Of a stretch of 64,000 nucleotides of DNA, positions 10,254 to 18,065 are shown one piece after another. Under the pieces are notes generated by a model, which did no database searches, was not told the DNA's origin, and saw only the letters and a program-made list of their open reading frames with translations. The stretch is from Streptomyces graminofaciens (GTDB lineage: Bacteria; Actinomycetota; Actinomycetes; Streptomycetales; Streptomycetaceae), in contig NZ_AP018448.1 in the NCBI RefSeq assembly GCF_030294945.1, positions 4,990,001 to 5,054,000 of the forward strand, written 5' to 3'. Positions within the stretch are counted from its first letter, which is position 1. The number at the start of each line of letters is the position of its first letter. Made by a program: the position numbers and the translations under genes.

Positions 10254-10667
10254 TCACACGTCCCCGGCCCCGTCCAGGATCGGCCGGATCACCACCGGGT
10301 AGTCCGTGAGCCCCTCGGGTCCGGGGCAGCGGGCGACGCGCTCGGCGATCTCCGTGACCCGCTCCAGGCTCGCGCAGTCGAGGACCCAGTAACCGGCGAG
10401 CAGTTCCTTGGTCTCCGAGTACGGCCCGTCCGTGATCGCGGGCTTGCCGTCCGCGTCGACCGAGACCAGCCTGGTCTGCGCCGGTTCGGCGAGTCCCTGC
10501 CCGTCGACCAGCTCCCCGGTCTCGGCGAGGTCGTCGTTGATCGCGCCCATGTGGGCGTACATGGCCCGCAGCTCCTCCTGGGTCCAGGCCGGGGCGTGCT
10601 CGGAGGCCTTGCCGCGCATGCCCTCGTAGTCGGCCTGCGTACCCTGCACCATCACCAGGTACTTCAT
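10254..10667 (-). CDS. YciI-like (DGPF) family protein
   Basis: 137 residues of the YCII-related family, recognised by MKYLVMVQG at the N-terminus and the box DGPYSETKELLAGYWVLDCAS. Members are often encoded with ECF41-like sigma factors, but none is adjacent. Function unknown; the fold resembles muconolactone isomerase with a His-Asp pair. The start was placed at the ATG at 10667, which opens the beta strand of the domain; the frame upstream is Arg/Gly-rich noise. Confidence 0.8.
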   Translation of the reverse strand: MKYLVMVQGTQADYEGMRGKASEHAPAWTQEELRAMYAHMGAINDDLAETGELVDGQGLAEPAQTRLVSVDADGKPAITDGPYSETKELLAGYWVLDCASLERVTEIAERVARCPGPEGLTDYPVVIRPILDGAGDV

Positions 10668-10831
10668 GAGTCCGCTCCTTCGTCCTCCCCGTCCGGACCG
10701 CCCACGGTGTGCGGCTCTCACGGGGAACGTCGGATCCGCCCCGCGCCTCTCGACACGACCCCGCGAACCTTTCTCGGTTCCCCGTGGGCGGTTCTTCGAG
10801 CCGGGCCGACCGGGCGAACGGCCGGGCCCGG

Positions 10832-11125
10832 CTAGCCGGGCTCGCTCCGCCCGTCCCCGTGGCCACCATGGGCGCTGTGAGCGCCATGGGTGCCGTGGGT
10901 GGCATGCGTGGCATGGGTGCCGTGGGTCCTACGGGCAACGGCCCGCGGCTTCGCCTCGGCTGCCTCCGCCCTCTGGACCGCCTCGTCGACGTACGCCTCG
11001 CACCGCGGATTCGTGCACGGCCCGGCACCCCATACGGGTACGTACGCGCCCAGCGTCTTGTGCCGTCGCACGACGGTGGCCACGGGCCGTCCGCACACCG
11101 GGCAGGCATGCTCCTGTGTAGCCAT
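10832..11125 (-). CDS. Small zinc-ribbon protein with a His-rich tail
   Basis: 97 residues. The N-terminal half has two Cys pairs, CPVCGRP and CTNPRCEAYVDEAV, probably one structural zinc. The C-terminus is a run of nine His separated by Thr, Gly and Ala in THG/THA steps from about residue 69 to 92. His-rich tails are typical of nickel or zinc storage and delivery proteins, but could be plain low complexity. I know no named family for it. The ATG at 11125 has only a weak GAGGG one base away. It lies 68 nt downstream of the DHFR-like gene on the same strand and could share its transcript. Confidence 0.65.
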   Translation of the reverse strand: MATQEHACPVCGRPVATVVRRHKTLGAYVPVWGAGPCTNPRCEAYVDEAVQRAEAAEAKPRAVARRTHGTHATHATHGTHGAHSAHGGHGDGRSEPG

Positions 11126-11193
11126 GCCCTCAGGGTATGACCGGAACGCGGCAGCCGCTCCACGGCGGGAACGGCCCGTCTCCACGGCCGTGA

Positions 11194-11778
11194 TCAGCGC
11201 TTCCTGTTGAACGTCCGCACCATGACCCCGTTGCCGAAGACACGTGTGCCGTCGAGCGTGAACCCACTGACGGCGAAGCCGGATCCGAACATCGGCATAC
11301 CGGTGCCGAGCACGATCGGATAGGTCTTGATGACGAGTTCGTCGATCTCGTCGAGCAGCCGGCCCGCGATCACCGAGCCACCGCACAGGTAGATGCCGAG
11401 TTCGCCGTCCTCCGCCTTGAGCGCGCGGACCTTGCCGACGAGGTCGTCCGAGATGATCTCGACATTCGGGTCGGGCGACTCCCCGAGGCTGCGCGAGGCG
11501 ACGTACTCACGCAGATGGGCGTAGGGGCTGGTGATGCCCTCCTTGAACGCCACGTCGTAGCTGGAACGGCCGCTGACGACCGTGTCGTACTTCCTGTTCG
11601 GAAGGTCGTCGACACCGAGGGCGCGGCGGCCCTGGGTCGCGATCGTCTCCGGGTACTCCGCCTTGAGGAAGGCGAGGAACTCCTCGTCCACGAAGGGATA
11701 CATGAACGACGCGTCGCCGTCCGGACCCCCGATGAAGCCGTCGATGGAGCAGGCGATGAAGTACGTGAGTTTACGCAA
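11194..11778 (-). CDS. Dihydrofolate reductase / RibD C-terminal-like reductase
   Basis: 194 residues of the YyaP/RibD_C family: MRKLTYFIACSIDGFIGGPDG at the start, VVSGRSSYDVAFKEG, the nucleotide-binding GELGIYLCGGSVIAGRLLDEIDEL and a C-terminal PIVLGTG segment. It is probably an NADPH-dependent reductase of unknown substrate. The start is a TTG at 11778, the only reasonable start codon before the conserved first strand, with a weak AAGAG upstream. Divergent from a TetR gene; that regulator probably controls it. Confidence 0.82.
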   Translation of the reverse strand: MRKLTYFIACSIDGFIGGPDGDASFMYPFVDEEFLAFLKAEYPETIATQGRRALGVDDLPNRKYDTVVSGRSSYDVAFKEGITSPYAHLREYVASRSLGESPDPNVEIISDDLVGKVRALKAEDGELGIYLCGGSVIAGRLLDEIDELVIKTYPIVLGTGMPMFGSGFAVSGFTLDGTRVFGNGVMVRTFNRKR

Positions 11779-11824
11779 ACCGGTCTCTTTTCGTCGTCCC
11801 TCATCAGGCGCCGAGCGCGCCGAC

Positions 11825-11866
11825 CACTTCAGTTATAGTGCTTCAAGTGTAGTGGTTGCAACGAAG
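11825..11866. promoter_or_regulatory. Candidate TetR operator between DHFR-like gene and its regulator
   Basis: The divergent 120-bp gap holds AT-rich islands rare in this genome. An inverted pair CACTT (11825-11829) and AAGTG (11845-11849) overlaps a direct repeat, TAGTGCTTCAA (11836-11846) and TAGTGGTTGCAA (11850-11861). A -10-like TATAGT lies inside. This is what an autoregulated TetR operator would look like; the assignment is inference. Confidence 0.4.
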
Positions 11867-11898
11867 TAAGCAGAGGTACGTCGAGGAGGTCGGGCCGG

Positions 11899-12537
11899 AT
11901 GGCGAGAAACCCGGAGCGCAGGGCCGCCCTGGTGGACGCGGCGGCGGTGGTGCTGGCACGGGAGGGTGCGCGAGGGCTGACGTTCCGCGCGGTGGACTCC
12001 GAGGCCGGGGTCCCGGTCGGCACCGCGTCGAACTACTTCGCCGACCGCGACACCCTGCTGAACCAGATCGACACCCGGCTGCACGAGCGGCTGGCCCCCG
12101 ACCCGGCCGTGATCGAGGAGCTGATGGCGGCGCCCAAGGACCGCTCCCTGGTCCTGGCGTCCATGCGCGACCTGCTGTCCCGCGCGACCCGCGACCGCAC
12201 CGGCTACCTGGCCCTCCTTGAACTACGCCTGGAGGCCACCCGCCGCCCCGCCCTGCGCGCCTCGTACACCAAGTCGGTACGCAGAGAACTGGAGCTGGGC
12301 ATGCGGTTCCACCGGGAGGCGGGCCTACCCGGCGACGACGAGACGGTAGCCCTGCTCTACCTCTCCGTCCTCGGCCTCCTCCTCGAACATTTGACCCTCC
12401 CGGACGTCCTGACCGGCATAGTCCCCGACGCCGACGTACCGGACGCCCTCCTGGAACGAATCGTGAACACGATCGTGCCCGAGGGGCGGCCGAACACACC
12501 GTGCGGAACCCTTCAGGGCCAGGGCACAACGCCCTGA
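11899..12537 (+). CDS. TetR-family transcriptional regulator
   Basis: 212 residues. The N-terminal helix-turn-helix reads ALVDAAAVVLAREGARGLTFRAVDSEAGVPVGTASNYF in two parts around residues 10-50, with NYF in place of the usual LYYHF. The C-terminal ligand domain is helical; ligand unknown. GAGGAGG lies 8 nt before the ATG. It is transcribed away from the DHFR-like reductase and probably represses it and itself. Confidence 0.9.
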   Translation: MARNPERRAALVDAAAVVLAREGARGLTFRAVDSEAGVPVGTASNYFADRDTLLNQIDTRLHERLAPDPAVIEELMAAPKDRSLVLASMRDLLSRATRDRTGYLALLELRLEATRRPALRASYTKSVRRELELGMRFHREAGLPGDDETVALLYLSVLGLLLEHLTLPDVLTGIVPDADVPDALLERIVNTIVPEGRPNTPCGTLQGQGTTP

Positions 12538-13015
12538 GGCCTGTAGCGGGCCAGAAGGCGGCCAGTGGGCAAGGCATCCAGGCGTCGTCAGCAGCGATTC
12601 CGGGCCGGGCGGCGGGCCGCCGCGCCGCGGCGGGGAGGTCCCAGCTCCCTTGATTCCCGCGAGGGTTCAGGGGGAGCAGCGCCCCTGGCGGAGTCCGAGG
12701 CAGAGCCCCGTGGCGGGGCGAGGGGCCCAGCCCCGGGCAGGCAGGGGCAGGCAGGGGTCGAAGGGGCGGCAGCCCCTGGGGGATGGGACGGGTAGGGGCG
12801 GCGGGGGCGAACCCAAAAAGGGCGAGGCCCGCGCACCGTGGGGATGCGCGGGACCCACCCGAGCCGGAGCAACCGACGCCGTGCAGGGTCAGGTCTGCAC
12901 AGCGCCGACGCTCCGGGGCCCACAAGGCCCGAGCACAACCACAGCCCGAAACCCCACTCTTCACCGAGAGCCGACCGGCCACACACCTCACCGAGAGCCG
13001 GCCACACACCCGACT
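12538..13015. repeat. Intergenic region with streptomycete GC-palindrome repeat
   Basis: About 480 bases between the TetR gene and the prenyl synthase end. Bases 12660-12800 are a string of short palindromes around GGCAGCCCCTGGGGGATGGG-type units, with two tandem GGCAGGCAGGGG blocks. I recognise this as a dispersed intergenic repeat common in Streptomyces chromosomes. A 76-residue frame (12565-12795) over it is Arg/Gly/Ala-only and not supported. Bases 12960-13010 contain a direct repeat of ACCGAGAGCCG. Confidence 0.55.
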
Positions 13016-14545
13016 TCAGTGACTACGCCGCGTCACGAACTCGGCCAATGCCAGGAGCCCCCCGGCCGCCTCCGGATCCGGAATCGCCCGCGACAGCTCA
13101 TGCATGGCCCGAGCCATCCGATCGGCCGCCTGCAACTGCGCCCAGTCCCGACCCCCTGCCCGCTCCACCGCGAGCGCCGTCCGCTCCAAGTCCCCCTCCT
13201 CGTACGGCAGCCCGTACAACTCGGCGAGCTGGACCGCGTCCGGTGTGCCGGAGGCCAACGCCGCGACCACCGGCAACGACTTCTTGCGGACCATGAGATC
13301 CGCCCCGGCCGGCTTGCCGGTACGGCTCGGGTCCCCCCAGATGCCGATCACGTCGTCGATCAGCTGGAAGGCGAGCCCGGCCTCCCGGCCGAACGCGTCG
13401 AGAGCCTCGACGTCCTCCTCCCGGGCCCCCGCGTACAACGCCCCCAGCGCACAGGCACAGCCGAGCAGCGCGCCCGTCTTCGCCTCGGCCATCGCGAGCA
13501 CCTCGTCGAGGGTGACCTCCTCCGGACGACGCCCCTCCATCTCGGTGTCCGCGTGCTGCCCCGCGCACAGTTCGACGACGCAGTCCGCGAGCCGGGCGGC
13601 GGCCGCCGCGGACGCCGGGTGCGAATCCTCGGCGAGCAGTCGCAAGGCCAGGGCCTGCATGACGTCCCCGGCGAGAATCGCGTCGGCGTCGCCGAACACG
13701 GCCCACGCGGTGCGCCGGTGCCGTCGGGTGGTGTCCCGGTCCATGACGTCGTCGTGCAGCAACGTGAAGTTGTGCACCAACTCCACAGCCGCTGCGGCCC
13801 GTACGGCCGTGGACGTACGGCCGCCGAGCGCCGTGGCCGCGGCCAGCACCAGCGCGGGACGGATCGCTTTTCCCGCGTGGGCCGCCGCCGGCGTACCGTC
13901 CGCGTGCTCCCAGCCGAAGTGGTAGCGCGCGACCCGCCGCATCGAGACGGGCAGCGAATCGACGGCCCGACGCAGCTCAGGGTCGACGAACTCCCGAGCC
14001 TGCTCAAGAATCCCGGCGGCCTCCGAAGCATCGAGGACCCCGGACGCTCCCGCCGCCCCACCCGAGTCGACAAACTCGCTCGAGCCAAGCACCTCACCCG
14101 AGCCAACCGTCCCACCCGAACGGCCCACCTCATCCGCCCCGCCCGATCCCACCGCCCCGCCCGACCCCACCGGGCCACCCGACCCCACTGGGCCACCCGG
14201 CAGAGCCAAGTCGACCCGCGAGGGCGCGCCGGACGGCAAGGACGACCCACTCCGAGCCGCTGCGCCCACCGACGCTCCCGGCCCTAACGCGTCTTCCGAG
14301 CCCGTCTCCCCCGCCGGGTCATCGACCCCCGGCGGCTGACCGGCACCCACCGGATTCACGACCGCGGTATTCGAAGCCATGGCATCCCTGGGGTCCGGGA
14401 CGCCCGTCGGATCCGAGGGCGTCACGATGGTGTTCCACCTTTCCGGTGACTCGGTCACCCGTTCCCGGTTCACGGCCGATCGCTCCGGGCTCTCTGCCGG
14501 ACTCTGCTTCGTCTCCGTCACGACCTCACCCATGACCTCGCCCAT
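13016..14545 (-). CDS. Polyprenyl diphosphate synthase with long disordered N-terminus (putative encapsulin cargo)
   Basis: 509 residues if the first ATG is used. Residues from about 175 on form an all-helical isoprenyl diphosphate synthase: first Asp-rich motif LLHDDVMDRDTTRRH (DDVMD near 265), second motif LIDDVIGIWGD (near 397), where the usual DDxxD is DDVIG. The enzyme should condense IPP with an allylic diphosphate; chain length is not readable. The first 175 residues are Gly/Ser/Pro/Val-rich with VGSGG repeats (about 117-135), unlike free-standing synthases. Such tails carry cargo-loading signals in family 2 encapsulin operons. The neighbour in the same orientation is eshA, 112 nt upstream. 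Several start codons (14545, 14533, 14521) are possible. Confidence 0.88.
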   Translation of the reverse strand: MGEVMGEVVTETKQSPAESPERSAVNRERVTESPERWNTIVTPSDPTGVPDPRDAMASNTAVVNPVGAGQPPGVDDPAGETGSEDALGPGASVGAAARSGSSLPSGAPSRVDLALPGGPVGSGGPVGSGGAVGSGGADEVGRSGGTVGSGEVLGSSEFVDSGGAAGASGVLDASEAAGILEQAREFVDPELRRAVDSLPVSMRRVARYHFGWEHADGTPAAAHAGKAIRPALVLAAATALGGRTSTAVRAAAAVELVHNFTLLHDDVMDRDTTRRHRRTAWAVFGDADAILAGDVMQALALRLLAEDSHPASAAAAARLADCVVELCAGQHADTEMEGRRPEEVTLDEVLAMAEAKTGALLGCACALGALYAGAREEDVEALDAFGREAGLAFQLIDDVIGIWGDPSRTGKPAGADLMVRKKSLPVVAALASGTPDAVQLAELYGLPYEEGDLERTALAVERAGGRDWAQLQAADRMARAMHELSRAIPDPEAAGGLLALAEFVTRRSH

Positions 14546-14657
14546 GGGATCGTTTCGGAGAGTGTGCGGACGGTGGCACTCGCGCTGCCGCTGGGCGCGT
14601 ACTCCCGGGTTGCACCCGTCCTGACGGGCGGGAACACGGCATCCGGCACGGGAAAGG

Positions 14658-16064
14658 TCACCGCCAGCGGCCGATCTCGACGTTCTCCAGCACGCCGAGC
14701 GCGTCGGGGACCAGGACCGCGGCCGAGTAGTAGGCCGTCACGAGGTACTTGATGATCGCCTGCTCGTTGATGCCCATGAACCGCACGGACAGGCTCGGCT
14801 CGATCTCGTCCGGGATGCCCGCCGCCCGCAGACCGATGACGCCCTGGTCCTCCTCGCCGGTACGCATGGCGATGATCGAGCTGGTCCTGGCCTCGGTCAC
14901 CGGGATCTTGTTGCACGGGTAGATCGGCACCCCGCGCCAGGTGGGGATGCGGTTGCCGCCGACGTCGATGGTCTCCGGGACGAGCCCGCGCTTGTTGAGC
15001 TCACGGCCGATCGCGGAGATCGCGCGCGGGTGGGCGAGGAGCAGCTTGGTGCCTCGGCGCCGGCTGAGCAGTTCGTCCAGGTCGTCGGGGCTGGGCACAC
15101 CGTCGTGCGGCTGGATTCGCTGGTCGTACTCGCAGTTGTGGAGCAGCCCGAACTCCCGATTGTTGATGAGCTCGTGCTCCTGACGCTCCTTCAACGCCTC
15201 GACGGTGAGCCGCACCTGCTGCTCGGTCTGGTTCATCGGCTGGTTGTAGAGGTCGGCCACACGCGAGTGGATGCGCAGCACGGTCTGGGCGACGCTCAGT
15301 TCGTACTCGCGCGGCGCGGCCTCGTAGTCGACGAAGGTGTGCGGAATGTCCGGCTCGCCACTGTGGCCGGCCGCGAGGTCGATCTCCTTCTCGCCGTACT
15401 TGTTGGTGCGCTGCGAGGGGATCGAGCGCTGCTGCTGCAGATGCTCACCCAGGGTCTGGGCCCGCTCGGAGAGCTGTTCGACGGCCTGACGCGGCAGGAC
15501 GAGCACCGTGCACGCGGTGACCGCGCGAGCTGTGTACTCCCAGATGGCCTCGCCGTCGAGCAGCGACTGTTCGCCGAAGTAGGCGCCGTCGGCCAGCACA
15601 CCGAGGACCGCGTCATCGCCGTAGGGTCCGGTGCCGATCTTCTCGACCCTGCCGTGCGCGAGCAGGAACACCTCCTCGGCCTGGCTGCCGAACTCGGCCA
15701 GTACATCACCGGGCGAGAACTCCCGCTGCTGGCACCGCTGCGCCAGCTCGCCGAGCACCTCGATGTCCTCATAGGTCCGCAGGGCGGGCAGCTCGCCCAG
15801 CTCGGCGGGGATCACGGCGACCTGGTCGCCGGTCTTCACAAAAGTAATACGGCCGTCGCCGACCGCGTAGGTCAGCCGCCGGTTCACCCGGTACGTGCCG
15901 CCCTGCACATTCACCCAGGGCAGTGTGCGCAGCAGCCAGCGCGAGCTGATCTCCTGCATCTGGGGCGCGGACTTCGTGGTCGTGGCCAGGTTCCGCGCAG
16001 CCGCCGTGCCGAGACTCTGCTGCGGCTTGTCCTGCTGCGGACGAACCTCTTCGCCTACCGACAT
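14658..16064 (-). CDS. eshA: EshA, family 2B encapsulin shell protein with cNMP-binding domain
   Basis: 468 residues. Residues 98-205 are a cyclic-nucleotide-binding domain with phosphate-binding cassette [20 protein letters not shown] and flanking beta roll. The flanks, including [17 protein letters not shown] and the segment from [20 protein letters not shown] to the C-terminal IGRWR, are the HK97-like shell fold of family 2B encapsulins. EshA was first described in S. griseus and S. coelicolor as a large multimer affecting aerial growth, ppGpp level and antibiotic production; shell function came later. The start at 16064 is fixed by GGAGGGG 7 nt upstream. It precedes the prenyl synthase gene on the same strand. 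Confidence 0.93.
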   Translation of the reverse strand: MSVGEEVRPQQDKPQQSLGTAAARNLATTTKSAPQMQEISSRWLLRTLPWVNVQGGTYRVNRRLTYAVGDGRITFVKTGDQVAVIPAELGELPALRTYEDIEVLGELAQRCQQREFSPGDVLAEFGSQAEEVFLLAHGRVEKIGTGPYGDDAVLGVLADGAYFGEQSLLDGEAIWEYTARAVTACTVLVLPRQAVEQLSERAQTLGEHLQQQRSIPSQRTNKYGEKEIDLAAGHSGEPDIPHTFVDYEAAPREYELSVAQTVLRIHSRVADLYNQPMNQTEQQVRLTVEALKERQEHELINNREFGLLHNCEYDQRIQPHDGVPSPDDLDELLSRRRGTKLLLAHPRAISAIGRELNKRGLVPETIDVGGNRIPTWRGVPIYPCNKIPVTEARTSSIIAMRTGEEDQGVIGLRAAGIPDEIEPSLSVRFMGINEQAIIKYLVTAYYSAAVLVPDALGVLENVEIGRWR

Positions 16065-16349
16065 TCGGATTCCCCTCCGGGTATGCACTGATATCGCGGT
16101 CACCGATCTCACGAACCACCCTCGCACCAGCGAGCACGCCGGTGCTATTACACGAAAGAGCGGGAATGGATCTTAAAAGGCTGGGCATATCGAGGGACTT
16201 TGTCGACCACCGGAACTCACGCTTCCGCCTGTCCGGATCGGCTCGCACGGCGTACGAACGCCTGGTTCCGACGTCTGCGGCGACGGTACAAGCTGCGTAC
16301 GAGACGGCCATGACCAGAGCGGCCGTCGTACAGCGCTAAGGAGTCGGTC

Positions 16350-16940
16350 ATGGCCCCACCCATGTCCGCTGCCAGGTTTCTCGACATCCTCAGGAACGAG
16401 GGTGTGACCGTCGTCGAGGTCGGTGACTGGGAACATCACCATCGCAATCACAGGGGTCCGTGGGGACCTGTCCACGGCGTGATGATCCACCACACGGTCA
16501 CATCCGGCGCCGAAGCCACCGTGCGGATCTGCCGCGACGGCTACGCGGGGCTGCCCGGCCCTCTGTGCCACGGCGTCATCACCAAGGACGGCCGCGTCCA
16601 TCTGGTCGGCTACGGCCGCGCCAACCACGCGGGCCTCGGCGACGACGACGTCCTGAAGGCGGTCGTCGCCGAGAGGGCGCTCCCGCCGGACAACGAGGCC
16701 AACACCGACGGCAACCGCCACTTCTACGGCTTCGAGTGCGAGAACCTCGGTGACGGCGAGGACCCGTGGCCCGAGGCCCAGCTCGACGCCGTGGAAAGGG
16801 TCTCGGCCGCGATCTGCCGCCACCACCGCTGGACGGAGCGCTCGGTCATCGGCCACCTGGAATGGCAACCGGGCAAGACGGACCCCAAGGGCTTCACCAT
16901 GGCCGCCATGCGGGAACGGATCCGCGACCGTCTGAATTAG
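16350..16940 (+). CDS. N-acetylmuramoyl-L-alanine amidase (PGRP/amidase_2 fold)
   Basis: 196 residues of the peptidoglycan-recognition amidase family, cleaving the bond between muramic acid and L-alanine. Zinc ligands are in GVMIHHTVTSG (His47 or His48) and IGHLEWQPGKTDPKG, where Asp replaces the usual third-ligand Cys. GFECENLGDG is the catalytic Tyr/Glu region. There is no signal peptide and no wall-binding domain, so it may be released by lysis or another route, like phage-type amidases. AAGGAG 10 nt before the ATG. Confidence 0.88.
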   Translation: MAPPMSAARFLDILRNEGVTVVEVGDWEHHHRNHRGPWGPVHGVMIHHTVTSGAEATVRICRDGYAGLPGPLCHGVITKDGRVHLVGYGRANHAGLGDDDVLKAVVAERALPPDNEANTDGNRHFYGFECENLGDGEDPWPEAQLDAVERVSAAICRHHRWTERSVIGHLEWQPGKTDPKGFTMAAMRERIRDRLN

Positions 16941-17090
16941 GTCCGGGCGGCAGACCGCCGACAAGCAGACCCTCGGCCGAAGCACCGGAGTGCCGGAGCC
17001 CGGAGTCCGGAGAAGGGGTGTGCCGGGCCCCCGGCGCACCCCACCCACCCACAAGGTCCCGCCCCGGGCGAACCCGCCCCGCCCGGACAG

Positions 17091-18065
17091 ATGTCCGACA
17101 ATAGTCACGTGACACCCGCCGCGCCCCCCGACCCAACAGCCCCTGACTCGGCAGCCTCCGACCCGGCCTCCGCCCTGAGCCCCCGGCTGCCGTCCCCCCT
17201 CCAGGAAGTCACCGACGACCGTTTCGCGCGCCACGGCGTACGGCTGCTCCTCAAGCGCGACGACCTGATCCACCGGGAGCTGATCGGCAACAAGTGGCGC
17301 AAGCTCGCCCCGAACCTGGTCGCGGCTGCGGGACGCCCACTGCTCACTTTCGGCGGCGCCTACTCGAACCACCTGCGCGCCACCGCCGCCGCGGGCCGTC
17401 TCCTGGGCGTGCCCACCATCGGCGTCGTCCGCGGTCAGGAACTTGCCGACCGCCCCCTCAACCCCTCCTTGACCAGGTGCGTGGCCGACGGCATGCGGCT
17501 GCACTTCGTCGACAGGTCGACATATCGCCACAAGGCCGACCCGGACACCCTGACCGCCCTCCTCCACGCCACCGACGCCGAGGAGGCGTACGTCATACCC
17601 GAGGGCGGCAGCAACTCCCCTGCCGTACGCGGCTGCCGGGAGCTCGGCGTCGAGCTGCGCGGTCACGCCGACGTGGTGGCCGTCGCCTGCGGCACCGGCG
17701 GCACCTTCGCGGGCCTGGCCGCCGGCCTCGCCCCCGAGCAGCGCGCCCTCGGCATCCCCGTCCTCAAGGGCGGCTTCCTGGCGGCCGAGATCTCCGCCCT
17801 CCAGCAGCAGGCCTTCGGCCGCCGACGCGGCAACTGGTCCCTCGACGAACGCTTCCACTTCGGCGGCTACGCCCGCACGACCCCAGAGCTGGACGCCTTC
17901 GCAGACGAGTTCGAAGCCCGCCACAAAGTGGCCCTGGAGCGTCTCTATGTCGCCAAATTGCTGTACGGACTTCTGGCTCTCACAGCGGAGAACGCCTTCC
18001 CGCGCGGGACGACGATCGCCGCCGTGATCACCGGACGCCCGTTCCCCCCGCCCGCCGGATCCTAG
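17091..18065 (+). CDS. PLP enzyme: D-cysteine desulfhydrase / ACC deaminase family
   Basis: 324 residues of fold-type II PLP enzymes. The Schiff-base Lys is in LIGNKWRKLAPNL, substrate contacts in LTFGGAYSNHLRATAAAG, and the PLP phosphate loop in VACGTGGTFAGLAAGL. D-cysteine desulfhydrase (D-Cys to pyruvate, H2S, ammonia) is more likely than ACC deaminase, but the sequence alone does not decide. The first 40 residues are Pro/Ala/Ser-rich and may be overextended; no better start was found. Its TAG stop shares the CTAG at 18062-18065 with the stop of nhaP on the other strand. Confidence 0.85.
   Translation: MSDNSHVTPAAPPDPTAPDSAASDPASALSPRLPSPLQEVTDDRFARHGVRLLLKRDDLIHRELIGNKWRKLAPNLVAAAGRPLLTFGGAYSNHLRATAAAGRLLGVPTIGVVRGQELADRPLNPSLTRCVADGMRLHFVDRSTYRHKADPDTLTALLHATDAEEAYVIPEGGSNSPAVRGCRELGVELRGHADVVAVACGTGGTFAGLAAGLAPEQRALGIPVLKGGFLAAEISALQQQAFGRRRGNWSLDERFHFGGYARTTPELDAFADEFEARHKVALERLYVAKLLYGLLALTAENAFPRGTTIAAVITGRPFPPPAGS

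Noticed and set aside
12565..12795. 76-residue frame MGKASRRRQQ...
   Set aside because: It runs through a known-type GC repeat, consists almost only of Arg, Gly, Ala and Pro, and has no ribosome binding site.
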